Assembly (NCBI GenBank): GCA_902386555.1
Contig: CABMJJ010000011.1
Location: forward strand, 32,319 to 96,318
Reading direction: 5' to 3'
Length of the DNA: 64,000 nt
Source: Candidatus Bilamarchaeum dharawalense
Lineage (GTDB): Archaea; Micrarchaeota; Micrarchaeia; Anstonellales; Bilamarchaeaceae
In this document: positions 17,901-25,685 of the stretch, one piece after another
How positions within the stretch are numbered: the first letter of the stretch is position 1
Layout: each line of letters opens with the position of its first letter
Made by a program: the position numbers and the translations under genes
The notes under the pieces: generated by a model
Seen by the model: the letters and a program-made list of their open reading frames with translations, nothing else
The model's database searches: none
What the model was told of the DNA's origin: nothing

Positions 17901-18419
17901 ATGAGACTTTTTGTTGCTGTTCCAGTACCCGAGGATATTAGGAAGAAAGTTTCACTATTGGGAAATGAAATTGCTCAAGATGGGGTGACTGTTGTTAGAC
18001 CAGAGAATATGCACCTCACACTAAAGTTCATCGGTGAGGTGGAAGAAGCGGATAGTATCAAAAAATCATTGATTGGAATAAAATTTCGAAAATTTGATTG
18101 TGTTGTTCGTAGAGTTGGAGTATTTCCAAATGAGAATTATGTGAAGGTGGTCTGGGCAGGAATAGATGGTGGCAGCGAACTTGATAGGCTTGCAGCTAAA
18201 ATTAAAGAAAATCTAATTAGATACAAGGATACTGAAAAATTTTCTGCACATCTCACCATCGCCAGAGTAAAAAGAAAACTTGATGTTGGTGCATTTCTAG
18301 CAAAACATAAACAGGACGAATATGGCAAATTTACAGCCACAAAATTTGAACTTATTCAAAGCATTTTGGGTTCCGATGGACCAAAGTATATAACCTTGGC
18401 TACTTTTAGCTTGGAATAA
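17901..18419 (+). CDS. thpR: RNA 2',3'-cyclic phosphodiesterase (2'-5' RNA ligase family)
   Basis: The 2H phosphoesterase fold opens 2',3'-cyclic phosphates on RNA ends. Both HxT motifs are present: HLTLKFIG at about residue 42 and HLTIARVK at about 117. The ATG at 17901 (MRLFVAVPVPED) matches the family N-terminus, although the frame is open from 17859. The length of 172 residues is normal. RtcA at 3981 makes the cyclic phosphates that this enzyme opens, so both serve RNA end metabolism. Confidence 0.92.
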   Translation: MRLFVAVPVPEDIRKKVSLLGNEIAQDGVTVVRPENMHLTLKFIGEVEEADSIKKSLIGIKFRKFDCVVRRVGVFPNENYVKVVWAGIDGGSELDRLAAKIKENLIRYKDTEKFSAHLTIARVKRKLDVGAFLAKHKQDEYGKFTATKFELIQSILGSDGPKYITLATFSLE

Positions 18420-18444
18420 AATAAGAGAAAAATAAAAGAAAAAA

Positions 18445-19503
18445 TTAGCCGCACTGGGCTGAACCACTTGTTGCTACTCCAGAACCGGCTGCGCCAAGAC
18501 CTGCTGCTTCCTGATCAGAACGTAGGACTGTTTGACATTCAGCAGGTGGGGTGGTGAAAGCTGCACAGACGGCCTGTTTTATTGCCTCTGCACTTCTACC
18601 AACGCTAACTGTTTTGCCATTAAGCACAAAGGTTGGAGAACCCTGTACACCATACTGTTCATTTAGAGCAGCTTCAACTGGATATTGTGGATATTGACCA
18701 CTCACCCAAGTTGACTGATCATTGTAGAGCGAGGTGACACTGTACTGCGAATCGGTTTGAGCCACGCAGCTCTGGATTTTAGTCGAATCCAATCCCGCAG
18801 TTGCAACACATCCCTGATAATCACCAGCAGTAACAAAGCACCTTATGTAAGCAGGTAGTTTTGCCTTTTCTTCTTTTTGGACACAGTAGAGGTAATTGTT
18901 ACCATCAAGTTCTTTTTTACCATGCATAGCATAGTCAACAAAATGAACTTCAATGTCTGCCTTATCACCAAGCAATTCCATAACTGGCACATATGCCTTG
19001 AGGAATTGGAGTCCGTAAGGACAGAATGCCATAACGAAGACCTGAGCTTTTGGTCTTGCTGTTTTATCAACCGTGGGGGTTTGTCCTTGATCGGTTGTTG
19101 TGGTGGTATTTAGCTTCTCGCTTGTTTTGAATACTCTACCAACAAGAATGGCACTACCATCATTGGATACATAAACCTGTTCAGTACCAACAGCCGAACC
19201 AGCATTTTTTATGCTGACAGTTACCAAATTAAGATAACTATCAAATGGTTCGATTTTGGTTACTTCAGAGGTATATGGTGCTGCAAGTAAATTAGCATTT
19301 ATGTAAGTTTCAACCTTTAGTTTAAGATCAGCATCAGAAAGTTTTTGCCCGGCGGTTTGATTTCCAGAAACAACAACGTTTGGTTTAAGGATTCCGAAAC
19401 CTTGGGTCATTATCGATACAACCAGCAATGCTGCCAAGAGTACGATTACAATTCCAAATAGCATTTCTTTACTTATTGCTACAGTCTCTCCTTTATCTGT
19501 CAA
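18445..19503 (-). CDS. Membrane-anchored DsbA-like thioredoxin-fold protein
   Basis: The 352-residue protein has one N-terminal membrane helix (about residues 13-35), a 110-residue spacer domain and a C-terminal thioredoxin-like domain from about 153. The active-site region reads AFCPYG, so the second Cys of CPYC is replaced by Gly at 164. The cis-Pro loop GSPTFVLNG is intact. Six more Cys follow (for example YLYCVQ, IRCFV, GCVA). This looks like an extracytoplasmic oxidoreductase or isomerase relying on one active-site Cys. The window's many Cys-rich secreted proteins are plausible substrates. Confidence 0.82.
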   Translation of the reverse strand: MTDKGETVAISKEMLFGIVIVLLAALLVVSIMTQGFGILKPNVVVSGNQTAGQKLSDADLKLKVETYINANLLAAPYTSEVTKIEPFDSYLNLVTVSIKNAGSAVGTEQVYVSNDGSAILVGRVFKTSEKLNTTTTTDQGQTPTVDKTARPKAQVFVMAFCPYGLQFLKAYVPVMELLGDKADIEVHFVDYAMHGKKELDGNNYLYCVQKEEKAKLPAYIRCFVTAGDYQGCVATAGLDSTKIQSCVAQTDSQYSVTSLYNDQSTWVSGQYPQYPVEAALNEQYGVQGSPTFVLNGKTVSVGRSAEAIKQAVCAAFTTPPAECQTVLRSDQEAAGLGAAGSGVATSGSAQCG

Positions 19504-19641
19504 CGAATCACCTCTAATTAGAGTGTAAACTCCCGCTTTAGATTCCTACATTTAATGTTCCAAATATTTAAATCTTTGGAATTGTTTTGGTCTGGATGGA
19601 AGAATTATAATATTTATACGATATTAGGTAGTGCTGATTTT

Positions 19642-20334
19642 ATGGTAACTTTAGATCGAGCTATAATCGCAAGCTATGAGAAGGGTGGAAAGAGATTTGA
19701 ATTATATATAGATCCGGATGCGGCCTATGCCTACCTGGATAAAAGAAAAACAGACGTAAAGAACATGCTGGTAGCTGAAGAAGTTTATGCAGATGCAAAG
19801 AAAGCAGAGAAAGCAAAACCATCAGATATTCAGACTGTTTTTGGCACCAGTGACATCATGCTTATTCTCGAATTCATCATGAAAAATGGTGAGGTTCAAC
19901 TTACCACCGAACAGAAAAGGAAAAAAGTTGAAGAAAAAAGAAAGCAGATAATTGCCATACTTCTAAGAGAAGCAATTGATCCAAGAACAAAAACACCCCA
20001 CACTCAACTTAGAATAGAAAATGCCCTGGAACAGGTAAGAATTCACATTGATCCTTTCAAGGATCCAAGGGAACAACTTGAAGAAGTGGTGAAAGCCCTT
20101 CGTCCAGTTTTGCCAATGAAATTCGAGAAAGTGAAGATGGCTGTTAAAGTACCTGCTGCCTTTGCCCATAGGACCTATGGTACCCTGAAGAATTATGGAA
20201 TAGAAAAAGAGGAATGGACAAAAAGCGGAGATCTGATTGTTGTTGTTGAGATTTTCGGCGGTTTGCAGGGAGAGTTTCTTGATAAATTAAACAAACTAAC
20301 CACTGGACAGGTTGAAACAAAACTTTTAACTTAG
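19642..20334 (+). CDS. sdo1: Ribosome maturation protein SBDS
   Basis: SBDS family proteins release anti-association factor from nascent 60S/50S subunits. The 230-residue protein shows the N-terminal FYSH domain (MVTLDRAIIASYEKGGKRFE through SDIQTVFGTSDIM) and the C-terminal helical and ferredoxin-like domains. The frame is open from 19555, but the ATG at 19642 matches the family and lies about 25 nt after the TATA-like TAATATTTATAC at about 19607-19618. In many archaea SBDS directly precedes rrp4. Here two minus-strand genes intervene. Confidence 0.94.
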   Translation: MVTLDRAIIASYEKGGKRFELYIDPDAAYAYLDKRKTDVKNMLVAEEVYADAKKAEKAKPSDIQTVFGTSDIMLILEFIMKNGEVQLTTEQKRKKVEEKRKQIIAILLREAIDPRTKTPHTQLRIENALEQVRIHIDPFKDPREQLEEVVKALRPVLPMKFEKVKMAVKVPAAFAHRTYGTLKNYGIEKEEWTKSGDLIVVVEIFGGLQGEFLDKLNKLTTGQVETKLLT

Positions 20335-20667
20335 AGGTTCCTTGTCTTTGAAACCATCTTTTGGCGGGTTTTTTAGCCTGGCATAGGCAGCAAGAACAAG
20401 ATCAAGATAGGATTTGTGAGGAAGATCTGTGCTTAGGGTATAATGTCCACCAGCAACTGGCTTATCTTCATTAACAGTACCAACTATTCTGTCGCCTTCC
20501 TTACCTGAAACAATGGCGTAGACTTTGAAATTATAACCATTACCAGTATATCTGAACAACGTGGCTTGGTAGGTAGTTGAGAAGAACAATAACTTGGAAA
20601 ACTTGATACTTACAGTGGCATGACCGATGATTTCATTGTGCTTTAAAACATGTTCCTGCCTGCTCAT
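20326..20667 (-). CDS. Hypothetical 113-residue protein
   Basis: The protein looks like a small beta-rich domain (SIKFSKLLFFSTTYQATLF, then NFKVYAIVSGKEG). The frame extends upstream to 20739, but the Met at 20667 lies about 25 nt after the TATA-like TTTATAAAC at 20688-20696, which supports a leaderless start there. The 3' end overlaps the convergent sdo1 by 9 nt. I recognise no family. Confidence 0.6.
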   Translation of the reverse strand: MSRQEHVLKHNEIIGHATVSIKFSKLLFFSTTYQATLFRYTGNGYNFKVYAIVSGKEGDRIVGTVNEDKPVAGGHYTLSTDLPHKSYLDLVLAAYARLKNPPKDGFKDKEPLS

Positions 20668-20710
20668 CAAATAAAGATGGTAAAATATGTTTATAAATGC
20701 ACGTAAGAAT

Positions 20711-20989
20711 TCAAACCAGGGTGATTGTATTTTTAACAAGTACCTGGAGTTGCTTAAAATCAGACTCGGTAACAGCTACAAATGAAATGCCGACCTTCGA
20801 ACCAGCTGGTGCAGAAGACAGTTGTCTCCCGGTACTTTCAATTTTTCCAACTTCGAGGGTTTTTTCAATTAAACTAAGTTTCATACCAGGAGTTAGTACT
20901 CCGGTGCTGACAGTACCAGTAAGAATGGTATGGGGACCCACACGAAAAATTGCCTCAATAAGGAAAGTTGCACCCACCAAAACACCCAT
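20711..20989 (-). CDS. EF-Tu domain-2-like small protein, possibly frameshifted
   Basis: From 20989 the frame encodes a beta-barrel like domain 2 of translation GTPases (FLIEAIFRVGPHTILTGTV, GVLTPGMKL, then SAPAGSKVGISF). The frame stays open to 21094, but those extra residues look unnatural. In a second frame, 20893-21075 encodes a basic start and a strong membrane helix (KVLWVLFILIGAIVLWVFWW). A single frameshift near 20965-20990 would join a membrane anchor to the barrel. Either the small soluble form is real (a TATA-like TTTTTAT lies about 25 nt before 20989) or the gene is broken or misread. Confidence 0.5.
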   Translation of the reverse strand: MGVLVGATFLIEAIFRVGPHTILTGTVSTGVLTPGMKLSLIEKTLEVGKIESTGRQLSSAPAGSKVGISFVAVTESDFKQLQVLVKNTITLV

Positions 20990-21223
20990 AATACAATAGC
21001 ACCAATCAGAATAAAAAGGACCCAGAGTACTTTTTGAATCTTCCCGGTATTGAGAAAAGGAACCTGGAGGACCATTAAAAATCTTTTCTTTCATAGTAAA
21101 ACCTGATAGAGAAGATAGCAGGTGCTAAATTCTATACATATTGAGTGTTCCTTATCTCGTACTCGATGAAGTCCAGATGGGAACAAAACGGCCTTACCTA
21201 TAATGTTGATTAGAGGAAGGTTA

Positions 21224-21247
21224 GAAAGGGAACCTGGGTTCCCTTTC
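21224..21247 (+). promoter_or_regulatory. Leader hairpin of the exosome operon
   Basis: GAAAGGGAAC (21224-21233) and GTTCCCTTTC (21238-21247) form a perfect 10-bp stem with a CTGG loop, 15 nt before the rrp4 start. The TATA-like CCTATAATG at about 21197-21205 would place transcription start near 21225-21230, so the stem would be at the very 5' end of the mRNA. It may protect or regulate the exosome message. The region 21095-21196 shows nothing else supportable beyond a 5-bp ACCTG/CAGGT repeat. Confidence 0.5.
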
Positions 21248-21261
21248 AAAAGAGGGAAAAA

Positions 21262-21903
21262 ATGGACAGAAAAATTGTTTTACCAGGAGAGAAGATAGCA
21301 GATGGAAGGATAAATGCTCCAAACACATTCTCAGACGGTACTGCAACCTATGCAGCAGTTATAGGAATGATGGATGAGGAAAACAGGTATGTACCTCTTG
21401 AAAACAGGTACAAACCAGTAGTCGGAGATGTGGTTGTTGGTATGGTAACCGATGTAAGACATGCAGGTTACGAAGTTGATCTAAATCTGCCAGAAGGCGG
21501 ATTTATCCCAACAAGAGATATTAGACTCACCCTCCAATTGGGAGATTTTGTTATTTGTAAGATTAAATCAGTAAACGAAGTTGGCGATGTGGATCTTGGT
21601 GAAGTTAGAAGATTGCCAAAGGGTAAGATAATTGAATTCCCATCGGCCAAAGTACCAAGACTCATTGGACGAAAAAGCAGCATGCTTAATCTTCTGAAGG
21701 ATTATTCAGGAGGAGAGATTATGGTTGGCAACAACGGCTATGTTTGGATGAGCGAAAGATGTGACATGCCACTTTTGTTGAAAACCATAAAGGTAATTGA
21801 AAGAAAGGCACACAAATCTGGGCTCACAGATGAAATTGCAAATATGCTAAAACAGGAAAAAGGCGAAAGGCCTCAAACTGTACAAGGTGAAGAATATGTC
21901 TGA
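21262..21903 (+). CDS. rrp4: Exosome complex RNA-binding protein Rrp4
   Basis: Rrp4 forms the trimeric RNA-binding cap of the exosome. The 213-residue protein has an N-terminal domain (IVLPGEKIADG), an S1 domain (about residues 55-125, PVVGDVVVGMVTDV) and a KH domain (about 130-190, IIEFPSAKVPRLIGRKSSMLN). It is first in the superoperon and overlaps rrp41 by 8 nt. Confidence 0.96.
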   Translation: MDRKIVLPGEKIADGRINAPNTFSDGTATYAAVIGMMDEENRYVPLENRYKPVVGDVVVGMVTDVRHAGYEVDLNLPEGGFIPTRDIRLTLQLGDFVICKIKSVNEVGDVDLGEVRRLPKGKIIEFPSAKVPRLIGRKSSMLNLLKDYSGGEIMVGNNGYVWMSERCDMPLLLKTIKVIERKAHKSGLTDEIANMLKQEKGERPQTVQGEEYV

Positions 21904-22642
21904 TAGTAAAGGCACAGTACCGCTGATGATTAACGGTAAAAGAACAGATGGTAGAGAAGTAGAGGATTTGAGAAATTTACGAATCGAAGTTGGGATTATC
22001 CCGGAAGCAGATGGTTCCGCCTATGTTGAATGGGGAGGGAACAAAATAGTCTGCGGGGTCTATGGACCACGAGAATGTATTCCAAGACATGATGCAAGCC
22101 CCTATCATTCAATAGTAAAATGTAGGTATATGATGTCTCCTTTTGCTTCTCTGGAAGAACACAGCAGAAGCGGACCATCACGAAGAAGTACCGAGCTTTC
22201 TAAAGTAATTCGGGAAGTCTTTGAAAATGTTGTAATTGCAGAAAAATTTCCAAACACACAGATCGATATTTACATTGACGTGTTGCAGGCAGATGGAGGA
22301 ACCAGAACAGCATCCATTACTGCAGCAACAGTTGCCTTGGCAAATGCAGGCATACCAATGAAGGACATGGTGGCTTCGGTTGCAGTTGGAAAAGCAGGGG
22401 ATACGCTTGTTCTAGACTTGAACAAAGCAGAGGATAATTTCGGCCAATCTGATATGCCCATGGCAATGTCACAGAAAGACAAAAAATTGCTATTACTCCA
22501 GATGGATGGACTTCTCACAAAGGAAGAGGTAATCGAAATGGTGGGAATGGCCGAGAGAGGATGCGAAAAAGTCAATGCAATCCAAACCAGTGCCCTCAAA
22601 AGATTTTATGAGAAGGGCGAAGATGAAACAGTAAAGTGGTGA
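21896..22642 (+). CDS. rrp41: Exosome catalytic subunit Rrp41
   Basis: Rrp41 is the phosphorolytic RNase PH-type subunit of the exosome ring. The 248-residue protein carries RTDGREVEDLRNLRIEVG, the RNA-binding and phosphate-site region (CRYMMSPFASLEEHSRSGPS) and the conserved DVLQADGGTRTASI. The ATG at 21896 follows GGTGA by 5 nt. An in-frame GTG at 21887 is less likely. It pairs with Rrp42, the next gene. Confidence 0.96.
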   Translation: MSDSKGTVPLMINGKRTDGREVEDLRNLRIEVGIIPEADGSAYVEWGGNKIVCGVYGPRECIPRHDASPYHSIVKCRYMMSPFASLEEHSRSGPSRRSTELSKVIREVFENVVIAEKFPNTQIDIYIDVLQADGGTRTASITAATVALANAGIPMKDMVASVAVGKAGDTLVLDLNKAEDNFGQSDMPMAMSQKDKKLLLLQMDGLLTKEEVIEMVGMAERGCEKVNAIQTSALKRFYEKGEDETVKW

Positions 22643-22665
22643 AAAAATGCAAACTGCATTTTTTC
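22641..22665 (+). terminator. Perfect hairpin between rrp41 and rrp42
   Basis: GAAAAAATGCA (22641-22651) and TGCATTTTTTC (22655-22665) form an 11-bp stem with an AAC loop, beginning in the rrp41 stop codon. It may attenuate transcription or protect the upstream mRNA end. A TATA-like AAATTTTTATATGG follows at about 22681-22694, so rrp42 may also have its own promoter. Confidence 0.5.
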
Positions 22666-22702
22666 TGAATAAAAATGAAGAAATTTTTATATGGTGATGA
22701 TC

Positions 22703-23494
22703 ATGGGAGATGAAGTTAAAGACGTTATTATGGCCCAGATAAGAAGAGACGTACTAAATAATACACTAAGCAAAGGAGTTAGATTTGACGGTAGAAAATT
22801 TGATGAATACCGGCCAATCGAAGTCCAGCGAGGACCGATAAAAACAGCAGAAGGTTCGGCAGTTGCAAAGATTGGCCAGACCATGGTGCTTGTTGCAGCC
22901 AAATTCGATATTGTAAAACCATTTCCAGACCGACCAACTCAGGGTGTGATGGTTTCAAATGCAGAACTTTTGCCAACAGCTTCACCAACATTCGAATCTG
23001 GTCCTCCAGACGAATATTCAATTGAAGTGGCAAGAGTAGTTGACCGAGCTTTAAGAAGTGCCGAATGTGTTGACCTTAATTCATTCTTTGTTGAAACCGA
23101 TAAGGTTCTTGGGTTATACCTGGATATTTATGTGTTGAACCATGCAGGGAATTATACTGACACTGCCACATTGGCAGCAACAGCCGCATTGCTTGACACC
23201 AAAATACCAAAAGTAGAGAATGGAGCGATAATTAGAGGAGAATATGCAAAACCACTCAATCCAACCAAGCTTCCACTTACAACTACCATGGTAAAGGTAG
23301 GTAACAATTGGCTTGTGGATCCTTCCAGAGATGAGGAAAGGGTTTTGGAAACCACACTCACCATTGGAACAACAGAGGAACATGTCTGTGCGATGCAAAA
23401 AGGAAAGGGTGCGATAACCAAAGATGAACTCGTCGAGGCTATGGAGATAGCTTTTAAAAGAGGAGACGACATAAGAAAAATCCTTAAGGGGTAG
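22703..23494 (+). CDS. rrp42: Exosome subunit Rrp42
   Basis: Rrp42 is the non-catalytic RNase PH-like partner of Rrp41 in the hexameric ring. The protein of about 263 residues shows LSKGVRFDGRKFDEYRPIEV, the conserved ESGPPDEYSIEVARVVDR and the GAITKDELVEAMEIAFKRG tail. The frame opens at an ATG at 22691. The ATG at 22703, preceded by GGTGATGA, is the more likely start. The eL43 gene follows 4 nt after its stop. Confidence 0.95.
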   Translation: MGDEVKDVIMAQIRRDVLNNTLSKGVRFDGRKFDEYRPIEVQRGPIKTAEGSAVAKIGQTMVLVAAKFDIVKPFPDRPTQGVMVSNAELLPTASPTFESGPPDEYSIEVARVVDRALRSAECVDLNSFFVETDKVLGLYLDIYVLNHAGNYTDTATLAATAALLDTKIPKVENGAIIRGEYAKPLNPTKLPLTTTMVKVGNNWLVDPSRDEERVLETTLTIGTTEEHVCAMQKGKGAITKDELVEAMEIAFKRGDDIRKILKG

Positions 23495-23498
23495 AAAT

Positions 23499-23735
23499 AT
23501 GTATACTGCAAAATATGGTGCTTCAATTAGAAAACTCGTGGATAAGGCAATTCTAGCAAAACGCACGAAGTACGAATGTCCAAAATGCCATAAGCTAAAG
23601 GTAGCCAGAAAAGGAAATGCTCTTTGGGCATGTAAATCCTGCGAGGCTGTCTTTGCCGGTGGCGCCTATTCATTCAAAAGCGAAGCTGGCGAAATAGCTG
23701 CAAGAATTATCAACGAATATTCAAAATCTTCTTGA
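23499..23735 (+). CDS. rpl37ae: Ribosomal protein eL43 (L37Ae)
   Basis: This 78-residue zinc-ribbon protein of the large subunit has TAKYGASIRKLVDKA at the N-terminus, CPKC at about residues 27-30 and CKSC at 45-48, all four zinc ligands intact. It sits between rrp42 and rpoP, the usual archaeal order. Its intact zinc site contrasts with the cysteine-free RpoP next door. Confidence 0.96.
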   Translation: MYTAKYGASIRKLVDKAILAKRTKYECPKCHKLKVARKGNALWACKSCEAVFAGGAYSFKSEAGEIAARIINEYSKSS

Positions 23736-23748
23736 TTGGAGGGATTTC

Positions 23749-23880
23749 ATGGGAGAATATAAAGATCAAAAAAGTGGGGCAAACATCTCAACAGGAGAAA
23801 AGTTTGCATTTCCAACTACAGGAGCAAAAATTCTACTCAAAGCACGCCCACCAATAGCAAAGGAAGTCAAGTCTGACTAA
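23749..23880 (+). CDS. rpoP: RNA polymerase subunit P lacking its zinc cysteines
   Basis: A 43-codon frame starts at ATG 23749 behind GGAGGGA. The C-terminus GAKILLKARPPIAKEVKSD aligns with the RpoP (Rpb12) ending of the form YRILYKRRPPVVKKVKA, and the N-terminus MGEYK also fits. The four zinc-binding Cys positions are replaced (EYKC to EYKD, the next Cys by Ser/Gly, the CPxC pair by FPTT). The position after eL43 is the normal place for rpoP. I infer a functional, zinc-free RpoP because the frame and ribosome site are intact. Confidence 0.8.
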   Translation: MGEYKDQKSGANISTGEKFAFPTTGAKILLKARPPIAKEVKSD

Positions 23881-23918
23881 TTTTGAATCTTCCAGTAGAT
23901 TCAAAACACAAGGATAAC

Positions 23919-24158
23919 ATGTACACTACCAGCAGATACGCGTCAACAGAAACAAGAGAACTAGCAAAGAAAATGGCCAAGGAAAAAGAAGAACCATACA
24001 CAGCACGCGGAAAAAAAACAATAGATCAGCTGGTAGATTTTGCTAGAAGAAAAGGCGAAGAGAATATAACAGTGGTTGAAGAACACGAGAAAAAACCAAC
24101 AACCTTCGCGCTGATACAAATCGATGAACTCGGCCGATGGAAATGGAAACGGGGATAG
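23919..24158 (+). CDS. Short Brix/IMP4-like ribosome biogenesis protein
   Basis: The 79-residue protein has features of the Brix domain N-terminal half: TTSRYASTETRELAKKMA, ARGKKTIDQLVDFARRKG, and a beta segment ending in IDELGRWKWKRG. Archaeal Brix proteins are usually about 150-190 residues, so this is about half size. The frame opens at a TTG at 23883, but ATG 23919 (MYTTSRYAS) matches the family start. It overlaps pcc1 by 22 nt. It probably helps rRNA processing, and the function of the shortened form is inferred. Confidence 0.7.
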   Translation: MYTTSRYASTETRELAKKMAKEKEEPYTARGKKTIDQLVDFARRKGEENITVVEEHEKKPTTFALIQIDELGRWKWKRG

Positions 24159-24388
24159 GCATAAAAGCAACGTGCTCGATGAAAATCGAGTTTCCTGATG
24201 AGAAATCTGCAGAAGCAGCAGAAAAGGCGATATCCCATGAAGGCGATGTTGGAAATCGATCCACAACAAGAATAACTAAAAAAGGAAAGGTATTAACACT
24301 AGACATAGATGCTCATGATGTGGTTGCTCTCAGGGCAACTGCAAATGCATGTCTCCGGGCATTGCAAGTTTTTGAGTCTTTAAAATAG
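24137..24388 (+). CDS. pcc1: KEOPS complex subunit Pcc1
   Basis: Pcc1 dimerises within KEOPS, which makes t6A37 in tRNAs reading ANN codons. The 83-residue protein shows IEFPDEKSAEAAEKAIS and the closing DIDAHDVVALRATANACLR signature. It overlaps the Brix-like gene and precedes pfdB, the usual archaeal order. Other KEOPS genes are not in this window. Confidence 0.9.
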   Translation: MEMETGIGIKATCSMKIEFPDEKSAEAAEKAISHEGDVGNRSTTRITKKGKVLTLDIDAHDVVALRATANACLRALQVFESLK

Positions 24389-24415
24389 TCCTCAAAGGAC
24401 AAAAAAGGTGCGAAA

Positions 24416-24781
24416 ATGAAAAAAGAAGCCGAAGATTTGAACCGAGAACTGGTTGAATACGAAAATATGGAAAAACAATTGGAAGTTCTATTGATTCAAA
24501 AACACCAACTCCAAATGCAAATGAACGAGATTAAACATGCATTGGACGAATTGAAAAAAGCCAAGGGAGAGGTTTACCGCTCGGTTGGTTCAATCTTAAT
24601 GCACACAACAAAAGAACAGGCTGAAACTGATCTTAAGGAAAGAGATGAACTTGTTGAAGTGAAATTGAATGCAATATCGAAACAAGAGGAAAAACTTAGA
24701 AGCGTTGTTTTAGATACTCAAAAGAAACTTCAGGAGAAAATGAAAGGTTATGGAAAGAGCGGTGGCGGAGAAGGAGATTAG
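24416..24781 (+). CDS. pfdB: Prefoldin beta subunit
   Basis: Prefoldin is a hexameric co-chaperone that passes unfolded proteins to the thermosome. The 121-residue protein consists of two long coiled-coil helices around a short beta hairpin (KGEVYRSVGSILMHTTKEQ), typical of the beta class. It overlaps the DHH gene by 32 nt. The C-terminal Gly/Lys stretch is a short flexible tail. Confidence 0.93.
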   Translation: MKKEAEDLNRELVEYENMEKQLEVLLIQKHQLQMQMNEIKHALDELKKAKGEVYRSVGSILMHTTKEQAETDLKERDELVEVKLNAISKQEEKLRSVVLDTQKKLQEKMKGYGKSGGGEGD

Positions 24782-25685
24782 ATCTTTAGCCAAATATAAA
24801 AAAATAGCAATTGCAACCCATAGCCGTGCTGACGTAGATGGCCTTTCTGCTGCCTATGCCTTAACTAAAGTGTATCCGAATTCTGTGATCTGTAGTTCAG
24901 AAGAACCAGGTGAAGGAGCAAAGATGCTGGCAGCTAGGCTTGGGATAAAAGTAGAAGATATTTCTAATTTGAAAAAGAGTGATTTTGATGGCCTGGTTGT
25001 TGTGGATACCAGTGCGTACACACTTTTACCTGAAGCTAAAGGATGGAAAATTCTAATGATAATTGACCACCACAGAGCAGAGGGCAGAGACATGCAAAGC
25101 GACATCCAGATAGTTGATGTTGAATCACCATCCACCGCCGAGATTATTGCCAATATTCTACCAGAGATGGACAGGGAAACTGCATTCGCATTGTCAGTAG
25201 GAATCATTGCCGATGGTGCACGTTTCAAGTCAGCAAGAACACAGACCTTTGAAACCCTGGCGAAATTGATGACCATAGCCAATGCAAACTATTCTGAATT
25301 GCTTGCCATCGCAGAACCAGATCCAAAGGATGAGGCAAAAATTGCCATACTTACTGCGATGAAAAGATTGAATTTTATTTACATTGGGGGTTATGTTGTT
25401 GCAACCACAGAAGTTGGAAGCAACGAAAGCGATGCAGCTTCGTTAATAGCAGAAGCTGCAGATGTTGTTTTTGTAGCTAAATGGAAGGATAGGGAGAAAG
25501 AAACTAGAATATCCGCCAGAGCCAGAGCAAGTGTTAAGATTCCGCTAAATGAAGTTATGGATGAAGTTGCAAAAGAACTAGGTGGAGCAGGTGGAGGGCA
25601 TAAAAAAGCAGCTGGAGCTGCACTCAAATGTCACACCGATGAAGCTCTCAAAACATGCATTGACATTTTCTCAAAAAAAGTTTAG
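24750..25685 (+). CDS. DHH/DHHA1-family phosphoesterase
   Basis: This RecJ/NrnA-like protein of 311 residues shows the DHH motifs THSRADVDG, VVDTS and IDHHRAEG, and the DHHA1 substrate-binding signature GGAGGGHKKAAGA at the C-terminus. Such proteins cleave short oligonucleotides or cyclic dinucleotides. Conserved placement downstream of pfdB is common in archaea. The motif-I position has Arg where other members have Asn or His, which should leave the metal site intact. It overlaps the convergent purA by 4 nt. Confidence 0.88.
   Translation: MERAVAEKEIRSLAKYKKIAIATHSRADVDGLSAAYALTKVYPNSVICSSEEPGEGAKMLAARLGIKVEDISNLKKSDFDGLVVVDTSAYTLLPEAKGWKILMIIDHHRAEGRDMQSDIQIVDVESPSTAEIIANILPEMDRETAFALSVGIIADGARFKSARTQTFETLAKLMTIANANYSELLAIAEPDPKDEAKIAILTAMKRLNFIYIGGYVVATTEVGSNESDAASLIAEAADVVFVAKWKDREKETRISARARASVKIPLNEVMDEVAKELGGAGGGHKKAAGAALKCHTDEALKTCIDIFSKKV

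Noticed and set aside
21107..21300. 14-nt direct repeat (AGAGAAGATAGCAG) before and inside rrp4
   Set aside because: The second copy encodes conserved Rrp4 residues and the first has no structure around it. Probably chance.
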